Of a stretch of 64,000 nucleotides of DNA, positions 46,197 to 54,352 are shown piece after piece. This DNA is from Enterobacter asburiae (lineage in GTDB: Bacteria > Pseudomonadota > Gammaproteobacteria > Enterobacterales > Enterobacteriaceae): contig NZ_AP019632.1 of assembly GCF_007035645.1 (NCBI RefSeq), forward strand, positions 1,054,001-1,118,000, given 5' to 3'. The notes below the pieces were generated by a model that saw only the letters and a program-made list of their open reading frames with translations, was not told where the DNA came from and did not search any database. Each line of letters begins with the position of its first letter. Position 1 is the first letter of the stretch. Made by a program: the position numbers and the translations under genes.

Positions 46197-47555
46197 TCAC
46201 CGTTTCGCCGTCCTGCCAGGCTTTTGCAGCGCAGGCCAGTAGTCGCGGTTGGCCTCGATCATCTCATCCAGAATCGCTTTTGCATGCTCCATGGTTGGCA
46301 CGGTGCGGTTGAGGGTGAACGCCTGCAGGGCTTTCTCATAGCTGCCCTCGATGGTGGCCTCTACCAGCAGTTGTTCAGAGGCGAGCTGCTGTTGCAAAAG
46401 GGTCTGATGGAACAGCGGCACCTGACCGACGCGAATCGGTTCCGGGCCTTCGGAGGTGATATAAGCGGGCACCTCCACCACGGCATCGTAAGGCAGGTTG
46501 GTAATCGCCCCGCGGTTTTCCACCATCACCAGATGGCGGCTCCGCAGGTTAAAGGCCAGCGAGCAGGCGACATCGACGATAAACTCGCCGTGGACGCCTA
46601 CGTGGAAGGCGTCCGGCAGGATCCCGGTGCGCTTGTATTCTTCGGCAGCGGCGAACAGCTTTTTCTCGCGCCCGTCCATCACTTCATTGGCGCGGGTATA
46701 GTCCGGGTTCTGATGCTCGACGATCTGGTTCGGCATCAGGTAGTACTGCAGATACGGGTTCGGCAGATACTCCGGGAAGTTGTCCATGATCGGCTTAATG
46801 TTGCGCCAGGTTTTGACCCATGATGGATCGGAATGCTGCGGGTCGGTTTTAGCCGCATCTTCCGTCAGCAGGCCAAACTTCGCGATATGTTTACGCAGCT
46901 CGGGAAGCTTGTCTTCGCCGTCCACCAGCACGCGGGTAAACCAGCCGAAGTGGTTCAGGCCGAAGTAGTCCACCTCCAGCCTGCGGCGATCGACACCCAG
47001 AATCGCCCCCATATTGCGCATCGCGGCGACAGGCATATCGCAGATGTTCAGCACCCGCGCATTTGGCCGCAGCCGCCGCACGCCCTCCGCGACGATCGCC
47101 GCCGGGTTGGAGTAGTTCACGATCCAGGCCTTCTCGTGCGCGTAGCGATCCACCAGATCGATAAGTTCCACCATCGGCAGGATCGTGCGCAGCCCGTAGG
47201 CCAGCCCGCCGGGTCCGCACGTTTCCTGGCCGACCACGCCGTGACGCAGCGGGATCTTCTCATCCTGCTCGCGCATCTTGTACTGGCCGACGCGCATCTG
47301 GGCGAAGACGAAATGCGCGCCGCTGAAGGCCACTTCCGGGTCACTGGTGACGGTAAATTTGATGCTCTGGCTGTGGTCGCGAATGACCTTCTCGACGACG
47401 GGCGCAATGGTGTTCTGACGCGCCTCGTCGATGTCATAAAGGCGAATTTCGGCCAGCGGGAAATCCTGCAGGCGCACCATCAGGCTTTTCACAATGCCCG
47501 GCGTGTAGGTGCTACCGCCGCCGGCAATCGACAGAATAAATGGGGGTGTAAACAT
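46197..47555 (-). CDS. 6-phospho-alpha-glucosidase, glycoside hydrolase family 4
   Basis: This 452-residue enzyme is a GH4 hydrolase, a family that needs NAD+ and a divalent metal (usually Mn) and works by redox-elimination. The N-terminal ILSIAGGGSTYTPG binds NAD+. The CDMP motif at residues 172-175 marks alpha-glucosidases of the family, and NHFGW (His202) with Cys172 binds metal. It resembles GlvA and Klebsiella AglB, which split 6-phospho-maltose and the phosphorylated sucrose isomers. It lies 12 bases after the EIICB gene on the same strand, so import with phosphorylation and hydrolysis are coupled. The exact sugar is unknown. Confidence 0.88.
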   Translation of the reverse strand: MFTPPFILSIAGGGSTYTPGIVKSLMVRLQDFPLAEIRLYDIDEARQNTIAPVVEKVIRDHSQSIKFTVTSDPEVAFSGAHFVFAQMRVGQYKMREQDEKIPLRHGVVGQETCGPGGLAYGLRTILPMVELIDLVDRYAHEKAWIVNYSNPAAIVAEGVRRLRPNARVLNICDMPVAAMRNMGAILGVDRRRLEVDYFGLNHFGWFTRVLVDGEDKLPELRKHIAKFGLLTEDAAKTDPQHSDPSWVKTWRNIKPIMDNFPEYLPNPYLQYYLMPNQIVEHQNPDYTRANEVMDGREKKLFAAAEEYKRTGILPDAFHVGVHGEFIVDVACSLAFNLRSRHLVMVENRGAITNLPYDAVVEVPAYITSEGPEPIRVGQVPLFHQTLLQQQLASEQLLVEATIEGSYEKALQAFTLNRTVPTMEHAKAILDEMIEANRDYWPALQKPGRTAKR

Positions 47556-47567
47556 CTTTAGCTCCTT

Positions 47568-49112
47568 TCAGAGAAACGTCTCAACGGCTTCTCGCATTTT
47601 TTTGACGTGCAGCCCGTAGACCACCTGAACGTTGTTACCTTGTTTGATAATCCCTTTCGCGCCGGTCGCCTTGAGCCGCGGCTCGTCGATAATGGCGACG
47701 TCCTTCACCGTGACGCGTAAGCGGGTGTAGCAGTTGTCCACAACCTCAATGTTTTCCCGGCCGCCCAGACCCGTCACGATGGATTCGCCCAGCCCGTCGT
47801 TATTGCCCTTCGCCTGGTACTCCTGCTTGCTGTAGAGGCGCGTCTCCCGATCGTCATCCTCACGGCCCGGCGTTTTCATGTTGAAGCGCAGGATCAGGAA
47901 GCGGAACACCACGAAGTAGAGGGCGAACATGATCAGCCCGACCACGATGTACATCGGCCAGTTGGACTTCTCCGTGCCGAGCGGCAGGTTGTAGAGGATG
48001 AAGTCGATAATCCCGTTGGCGCCGATGGCGTGAACGCCCAGCAGCGAGAACAGCATCATGCCGATGCCGGTCAGCACCGCGTGCACCACGAAGAGCAGCG
48101 GAGCGACGAACAGGAAGGAGAACTCAATCGGCTCGGTCACGCCGACCAGCAGCGAGGTCAGCGCCGCCGGGATCAGAATGGCTTTCGCAATGGCTTTACG
48201 CTCCGGCTTTGCGGTCATATACATCGCCAGGGCTGCGGCAGGCAGGCCGAACATCTTGCTGATGCCGCGTGCGTCCCACACCACGGTGCTGCTGAGCTGC
48301 TTCACGTCCGGGCAGGCCATCTCGGCGAAATAGATATTGCGTGCGCCCTGATAGGTTGCGCCGCACACCTCCTGCGTGCCGCCCAGCTCGGTATAGAGGA
48401 ACGGGGTATAAACCAGATGGTGCAGGCCGGTGGGGACCAGAATACGTTCCAGGAAACCGTAGATTGCCACGCCCAACGGCCCGGAGCCTTTGATGGCCAG
48501 CGCCAGGGCGCTAATGCCGTGCTGGGCATACGGCCACAGTTCACTCATCACCACGCCGAGCAGCATGGAGACGGGGAGCATGACGATGGCGACAAAACAG
48601 TGGCCGGAGTAAATCGCCATCGCGCCGTTAAACTGTACGCCGGAGTATTTGTTGTACAGATATCCGGAGAGCGCCCCGGTCAGGATCCCGGCAAAAACGC
48701 CCATCTCCAGCACCTGCACGCCCAGCACCATGGTCTGCCCGGCCGCTTTCATCTGGGCCGCTGGCGCCAGCGCGCCCTGCAGCTGTAGCGTGACGTTCAT
48801 GGCGTTGATGAACACGACAAAGGTAACCAGACCAATCAGCGCGGCATAGCCTTTATCCCGCGTCGCCAGACCAATCGGGATCCCGACGGCAAACACCAGC
48901 GCCAGGTTGACCAGCACCGACACGGCAGATTTCGCGATAAGCTGACCAAGGTGCTGAATCAGCGGATGGCCCAGAAACGGCAGGTATTCAGCGAGATTAC
49001 CGTTACCCAGCACGTTACCAAAGGCGATAAACAGACCGACGATCGGTAAGATAAGTACCGGTCCGTACAATGATTTTCCGAAATTTTGTAGGGCGTTCAC
49101 GGCTCGTTTCAT
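47568..49112 (-). CDS. PTS alpha-glucoside transporter, EIICB (GlvC/AglA-type)
   Basis: This 514-residue permease takes up and phosphorylates an alpha-glucoside. The membrane EIIC domain spans about residues 1-410, with many hydrophobic segments and VGVTEPIEFSFLFVAPLLF near its end. After a charged linker (PGREDDDRETRLYSK), the EIIB domain carries the phospho-accepting Cys461 in VVDNCYTRLRVTV. There is no EIIA, so glucose EIIA should donate phosphate. The start at 49112 gives MKRAVNALQNFGKSLYGPV; the frame is open for nine more codons without a better site. It precedes the GH4 hydrolase gene. Confidence 0.88.
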   Translation of the reverse strand: MKRAVNALQNFGKSLYGPVLILPIVGLFIAFGNVLGNGNLAEYLPFLGHPLIQHLGQLIAKSAVSVLVNLALVFAVGIPIGLATRDKGYAALIGLVTFVVFINAMNVTLQLQGALAPAAQMKAAGQTMVLGVQVLEMGVFAGILTGALSGYLYNKYSGVQFNGAMAIYSGHCFVAIVMLPVSMLLGVVMSELWPYAQHGISALALAIKGSGPLGVAIYGFLERILVPTGLHHLVYTPFLYTELGGTQEVCGATYQGARNIYFAEMACPDVKQLSSTVVWDARGISKMFGLPAAALAMYMTAKPERKAIAKAILIPAALTSLLVGVTEPIEFSFLFVAPLLFVVHAVLTGIGMMLFSLLGVHAIGANGIIDFILYNLPLGTEKSNWPMYIVVGLIMFALYFVVFRFLILRFNMKTPGREDDDRETRLYSKQEYQAKGNNDGLGESIVTGLGGRENIEVVDNCYTRLRVTVKDVAIIDEPRLKATGAKGIIKQGNNVQVVYGLHVKKMREAVETFL

Positions 49113-49199
49113 GGCTTTCTCTCTTTTTGAACCGCGCACTCGGGGTGCGTCATGGTCATAAAACTAGCAGCCTTCGGGCGAGCTTAGCCAGCTATCTTC

Positions 49200-49214
49200 T
49201 TGTTTTAAAAACAA
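49200..49214. promoter_or_regulatory. Candidate operator palindrome upstream of the EIICB gene
   Basis: TTGTTTT-A-AAAACAA is a perfect 15-base palindrome 88 bases before the EIICB start. It could be the site of the local RpiR regulator. The 49113-49398 spacer also contains weak CRP-like half sites (TGTGA at 49233 and 49249). Confidence 0.35.
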
Positions 49215-49325
49215 ATGACTTGAAAGGTAACATGTGACGTTATGTGCTGTGATCGCGGTTCCATCACGGCGTAGCGGCGTGATGCCGTTCTGCGAGGCGC
49301 TTTCCAGATTTTAAAATTGGCCTTT

Positions 49326-49359
49326 TTGAATTAATGAAACTTGCGGATAATACTTATCC
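49326..49359 (+). promoter_or_regulatory. Candidate yfhM promoter with palindrome
   Basis: TTGAAT (49326-49331) with AATACT (49349-49354) 17 bases on is a fair sigma-70 promoter. GGATAA-TAC-TTATCC (49345-49359) is a palindrome over the -10 and may be a regulator site. Confidence 0.35.
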
Positions 49360-49398
49360 GGACGACGACCAACAGGCTCCTTGGGCCAGGGACAAAGG

Positions 49399-52300
49399 AT
49401 GAAACCGTTTCGCTTAGCCGCGCTCTCTCTTGCGCTGCTCACCACGTTTACGCTTGTCGGCTGTGATAACAGCGACGATAAAACTCAGGCTGCGGCTCCC
49501 GCGGCATCCACCGCATCCACACCGAAAGCTGCAGAAAAGCCCAATGCTGAAACGCTGGCTAAACTGGCTGCCCAGACTCAGGGAAAAGCGCTGACGTTGC
49601 TGGATACCTCAGAAGTTCAGCTCGACGGTGCCGCCACGCTGGTGCTGACCTTTTCTGTTCCGCTGAATCCCGATCAGGATTTCGCCAAAACGGTGCATGT
49701 CGTGGACAAGAAAAGCGGCAAGGTTGACGGGGCGTGGGAACTTGCGCCTAACCTGAAAGAGCTTCGCCTGCGCCATCTGGAGCCTAACCGCAACCTGGTC
49801 GTCACCGTTGAACGTGACCTGCAGGCGCTGAACAAGGCGACGTTCGGCATTGATTATGAAAAAGCCCTGACTACCCGGGACATTGAACCCACCGTTGGTT
49901 TTGCCAGCCGCGGCTCGCTCCTGCCGGGCAAGGTGGTGGAAGGTCTGCCGGTGATGGCGCTCAACGTCAACAATGTTGATGTCAACTTTTACCGCGTGAA
50001 GCCGGAATCGCTGGCCTCCCTTGTCAGTCAGTGGGAGTACCGTAACTCGCTGACCAACTGGGAGTCCGATAACCTGCTGAAGATGGCGGAGCTGGTTTAC
50101 ACCGGTCGATTCGATCTTAATCCGGCGCGCAACACGCGCGAAAAATTGCTGTTGCCCCTGAAGGATATTAAACCGCTCCAGCAGTCTGGCGTTTATATCG
50201 CGGTCATGAACCAGGCTGGACACTACAACTACAGCAACGCCGCAACGCTCTTTACCCTAAGCGATATTGGCCTGTCCGCTCACCGTTACCATAACCGCCT
50301 GGATATCTTCACTCAGAGTCTGGAAAACGGTGCGGCGCAGTCCGGCGTGGCCGTCACGCTGCTAAACGATAAAGGCCAGACTGTCGCCGAGGCGAAGAGC
50401 GATGCCGACGGTCATGCGAAGCTTGAAACGGACAAAGAAGCCGCGCTGATTCTGGCGAGCAAAGACGGCCAGACCACGCTGCTTGACCTCAAGCTTCCGG
50501 CGCTGGATCTGGCGGAGTTCGATATTGCCGGTAGCCCCGGCTACAGCAAGCAATTCTTCATGTTTGGCCCGCGCGATCTCTATCGTCCGGGTGAAACGGT
50601 GATCCTCAACGGCTTACTGCGCGACAGTGACGGTAAGCCGCTTCCCGATCAGCCCGTGAAGCTTGACGTGCTGCGCCCGGATGGACAGGTCGCGCGTACG
50701 ATTGTCGTCAAGCCAGAGAATGGGCTCTATCGCTTTAACTATCCGCTGGACAGCGGAGCGCAGACCGGTATGTGGCATATCCGTGCCAACACGGGCGATA
50801 ACCTGCAGCGCCTGTGGGACTTCCACGTCGAAGACTTCATGCCCGAGCGTATGGCGCTCAACCTGAGCGGACAAAAAACGCCGGTTTCACCGCAGGATAA
50901 CGTGGACTTTAACGTGGTGGGCTATTACCTGTATGGCGCACCGGCCAACGGTAATTCTCTGCAGGGCCAGCTTTTCCTGCGTCCGCTGCGTGACGCGGTG
51001 GCTGCGCTGCCGGGCTTCCAGTTTGGCGATATCGCGGAGGAGAACCTGAGCCGCAGTCTGGATGAAGTTCAGCTTACGCTGGATGAGCAGGGGCGTGGGC
51101 AGGTGACCACCGAAAGCCAGTGGAAAGAGGTCCACTCTCCTCTGCAGCTGATTCTGCAGGCCAGCCTGCTGGAGTCCGGCGGCCGTCCGGTGACGCGTCG
51201 CGCTGAGCAGGCCATCTGGCCAGCGGCTGAGCTGCCGGGTATCCGCCCTCAGTTCGCCAGTAAAGCCGTTTACGACTACCGCACCGATACCACCGTCAAC
51301 CAACCGATTGTTGACGAGAACGGCAACGCCAGCTTCGACATCGTTTATGCCGATGCCAGCGGAGCGAAAAAAGCGGTTTCCGGTTTACAGGTACGCCTGA
51401 TCCGTGAGCGCCGCGACTACTTCTGGAACTGGTCTGAGAGCGAAGGCTGGCAGTCTCAGTTCGATCAGAAAGATCTGGTTGAAGGCGAGCAGGAGCTGAC
51501 TCTCAAGGCCGACGAGACGGGTAAAGTCACCTTCCCGGTGGAGTGGGGCTCATACCGTCTGGAGGTTAAAGCGCCTGATGAGATGGTCAGCAGCGTGCGC
51601 TTCTGGGCAGGCTACAGCTGGCAGGATAACAGCGACGGCAACGGGGCTGCACGTCCTGACCGCGTGACGCTAAAACTGGATAAGCCAGCCTATCAGCCAG
51701 GCGATACCATTAACCTGCACATTGCAGCGCCGGCAGCAGGTAAGGGCTATGCGATGATCGAGTCCAGCGAAGGGCCGCTGTGGTGGAAAGAGATCGACGT
51801 ACCGGCAAACGGGCTTGATCTCGCTATCCCGGTCGACAAAGCCTGGAAACGTCACGATCTCTACCTGAGTACGCTGGTGGTTCGTCCTGGGGATAAATCG
51901 AAATCCGCCACGCCGAAACGCGCGGTCGGCCTGCTACATCTGCCGATGGGCGATGAAAATCGTCGTCTGAACATTGCGCTCGATAACCCGCAGAAAATGC
52001 GTCCAAACCAGACGCTCTCTGTGAAGGTGAAAGCCAGCGTGAAAGAGGGTGCGGTTCCGCAGAAAGTGAACGTACTGGTCTCGGCGGTTGACAGCGGCGT
52101 GCTGAACATCACCGATTACGTTACGCCCGATCCGTGGCAGGCTTTCTTCGGTCAGAAACGCTACGGCGCGGATATCTACGATATCTACGGCCAGGTCATC
52201 GAAGGGCAGGGCCGCCTGGCCGCGCTGCGCTTTGGTGGTGACGGTGATGAGCTGAAGCGCGGCGGTAAGCCGCCGGTGAACCACGTCACCATTATTGCCC

Positions 52301-54351
52301 AGCAGGCACAGCCGGTTACGCTGGATGCCAACGGAGAAGGCACGATTACGCTGCCGATTGGTGATTTCAACGGCGAGCTGCGTCTGATGGCGCAGGCCTG
52401 GACGGAAGACGATTTCGGCAGCAGCGAAAGCAAGGTCGTGGTGGCTGCGCCGGTCATTACCGAGCTTAACACGCCGCGCTTCCTGGCAAGCGGGGACACC
52501 TCAAGGCTGACGCTGGACCTCACCAACCTGACGGACAAGCCGCAAACGCTGAATGTCGCCCTGACCGCGACAGGAAAACTGTCGCTGGAAGGCTCGCAGC
52601 CGCAGCCGGTTCAGTTGTCTCCTGGCGCGCGCAGTACCCTGTTTATTCCGGTGCGTGCGTTGGAGGGTTATGGTGACGGTGAGGTGACAGCACAGGTTAT
52701 GGGCCTAAAGCTTCCGGGCGAGACTTTCGCACCGCAGCAAAAGAGCTGGAAAATCGGCGTGCGTCCGGCATTCCCGGCGCAGACGGTGAATACCGGTACC
52801 ATGCTGAACCCCGGCGAGTCCTGGACCGCACCGGCGCAACATAGTAACGGTTTCTCTCCTGCTACCCTGCAGGGGCAACTGCTGCTGAGCGGCAAACCAC
52901 CGCTTAACCTGGCGCGCTATATTCGCGAGCTGCAGGCGTACCCGTATGGCTGCCTGGAACAGACCACCAGTGGCCTGTTCCCGTCGCTCTACACCAACGC
53001 GGCGCAGCTGACTGCACTTGGCATCAAGGGCGACACCGATGACAAGCGCCGTGCAGCGATTGATATTGGCATCTCTCGCCTGTTGCAGATGCAGCGTGAG
53101 GACGGTGGTTTTGCGCTGTGGGATAAAAACGGTCCGGAAGAGTACTGGCTGACGGCCTACGTGACCGACTTCCTGGTGCGCGCGGGCGAGCAGGGTTACA
53201 GCGTACCTGCCGATGCAGTGAATAACGCCAATAACCGCCTGCTGCGCTACCTGCAGGATCCGGGAATGATGTCCATTCGCTACAGCGACGATACTCAGGC
53301 CAGCAAGTTTGCCGTGCAGGCCTATGCCGCGCTGGTGCTGGCACGTCAGCAAAAAGCGCCGCTGGGCGCGCTGCGTGAAATCTGGGATCGCCACGGGCAG
53401 GCGGCTTCCGGGCTGCCGCTGATGCAGCTGGGCATGGCGCTCAAACTGATGGGCGATGCGCCGCGCAGCCAGCAGGCGCTGGATCTGGCGCTCAAAACCC
53501 CGCGCAACGACAGCAAAAACTGGATGGCCGATTACGGCAGCCAGCTTCGCGATAACGCGCTGATGCTCTCTCTTCTGGAGGAGTACAAGCTGCTGCCTGA
53601 TGCGCAAAATACGCTGCTGAATGCCCTGTCTGAACAGGCCTTCAGCCAGCGCTGGCTGTCAACGCAGGAGAGCAATGCGCTGTTCCTGGCTGGACGCTCG
53701 CTGCAAACCCTGTCTGGTGCGTGGCAGGCGAAAACTTCGCTGTCTGAGACCGCATCAGGCGGCGATAAGTCACTGGTGCAAAACGTGAGCGGCGACCAGC
53801 TTGGCGCGCTGCAGGTGACCAATACCGGGACAACACCGCTGTGGGTACGCCTGGACAGCACCGGTTATCCGGAATATGCCCCTCAGCCGAGCTCGAACGT
53901 GCTGCAGGTTGAACGTCATATCCTGGCAACCGACGGCAGCAGTAAATCGCTCTCATCGCTGAAGAGCGGTGAGCTGGTGCTGGTGTGGCTGGACGTTAAA
54001 GCCAGCCAGAACGTGCCGGATGCGCTGGTGGTGGATCTGCTCCCTGCGGGTCTGGAGCTCGAAAACCAGAACCTGGCGAGCAGCAGCGCCAGCCTGCAGG
54101 ACAGCGGCAGTGAGGTACAGAACCTGCTCAGCCAGATGCAGCAGGCGGATATTCAGCATATGGAGTTCCGCGACGACCGCTTTGTGGCTGCCGTGCCGGT
54201 AAACGAAGGTCAGCCGGTCACGCTGGTCTATCTGGCCCGTGCCGTGACGCCGGGAACCTATCAGGTGCCGGTCCCGATGGTGGAGTCTATGTACGTTCCG
54301 CAGTGGCGGGCAACGGGGGCGGCCAGCGGCCCGCTGATTGTTGTTCCGTAA
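49399..54351 (+). CDS. yfhM: Alpha-2-macroglobulin-like lipoprotein YfhM
   Basis: YfhM (1650 residues) is a bacterial alpha-2-macroglobulin, a periplasmic protease trap held by a lipid anchor. The signal sequence ends in the lipobox LVGC (Cys22). A series of MG beta-sandwich domains (about 60-1100) precedes the thioester domain, which has the CLEQ motif at Cys1185 in YPYGCLEQTTS and would bind covalently an attacking protease. Complement-like helices and a C-terminal MG domain follow. ATG 49399 is preferred to a TTG six codons earlier. pbpC follows at once: E. coli has the same pair, thought to trap proteases and repair the wall after breach. Confidence 0.94.
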   Translation: MKPFRLAALSLALLTTFTLVGCDNSDDKTQAAAPAASTASTPKAAEKPNAETLAKLAAQTQGKALTLLDTSEVQLDGAATLVLTFSVPLNPDQDFAKTVHVVDKKSGKVDGAWELAPNLKELRLRHLEPNRNLVVTVERDLQALNKATFGIDYEKALTTRDIEPTVGFASRGSLLPGKVVEGLPVMALNVNNVDVNFYRVKPESLASLVSQWEYRNSLTNWESDNLLKMAELVYTGRFDLNPARNTREKLLLPLKDIKPLQQSGVYIAVMNQAGHYNYSNAATLFTLSDIGLSAHRYHNRLDIFTQSLENGAAQSGVAVTLLNDKGQTVAEAKSDADGHAKLETDKEAALILASKDGQTTLLDLKLPALDLAEFDIAGSPGYSKQFFMFGPRDLYRPGETVILNGLLRDSDGKPLPDQPVKLDVLRPDGQVARTIVVKPENGLYRFNYPLDSGAQTGMWHIRANTGDNLQRLWDFHVEDFMPERMALNLSGQKTPVSPQDNVDFNVVGYYLYGAPANGNSLQGQLFLRPLRDAVAALPGFQFGDIAEENLSRSLDEVQLTLDEQGRGQVTTESQWKEVHSPLQLILQASLLESGGRPVTRRAEQAIWPAAELPGIRPQFASKAVYDYRTDTTVNQPIVDENGNASFDIVYADASGAKKAVSGLQVRLIRERRDYFWNWSESEGWQSQFDQKDLVEGEQELTLKADETGKVTFPVEWGSYRLEVKAPDEMVSSVRFWAGYSWQDNSDGNGAARPDRVTLKLDKPAYQPGDTINLHIAAPAAGKGYAMIESSEGPLWWKEIDVPANGLDLAIPVDKAWKRHDLYLSTLVVRPGDKSKSATPKRAVGLLHLPMGDENRRLNIALDNPQKMRPNQTLSVKVKASVKEGAVPQKVNVLVSAVDSGVLNITDYVTPDPWQAFFGQKRYGADIYDIYGQVIEGQGRLAALRFGGDGDELKRGGKPPVNHVTIIAQQAQPVTLDANGEGTITLPIGDFNGELRLMAQAWTEDDFGSSESKVVVAAPVITELNTPRFLASGDTSRLTLDLTNLTDKPQTLNVALTATGKLSLEGSQPQPVQLSPGARSTLFIPVRALEGYGDGEVTAQVMGLKLPGETFAPQQKSWKIGVRPAFPAQTVNTGTMLNPGESWTAPAQHSNGFSPATLQGQLLLSGKPPLNLARYIRELQAYPYGCLEQTTSGLFPSLYTNAAQLTALGIKGDTDDKRRAAIDIGISRLLQMQREDGGFALWDKNGPEEYWLTAYVTDFLVRAGEQGYSVPADAVNNANNRLLRYLQDPGMMSIRYSDDTQASKFAVQAYAALVLARQQKAPLGALREIWDRHGQAASGLPLMQLGMALKLMGDAPRSQQALDLALKTPRNDSKNWMADYGSQLRDNALMLSLLEEYKLLPDAQNTLLNALSEQAFSQRWLSTQESNALFLAGRSLQTLSGAWQAKTSLSETASGGDKSLVQNVSGDQLGALQVTNTGTTPLWVRLDSTGYPEYAPQPSSNVLQVERHILATDGSSKSLSSLKSGELVLVWLDVKASQNVPDALVVDLLPAGLELENQNLASSSASLQDSGSEVQNLLSQMQQADIQHMEFRDDRFVAAVPVNEGQPVTLVYLARAVTPGTYQVPVPMVESMYVPQWRATGAASGPLIVVP

Positions 54352-54352
54352 T

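Noticed and set aside
46833..47561. 242-codon plus-strand frame opposite the GH4 gene
   Set aside because: Antisense shadow of a well-supported enzyme; no start signal.
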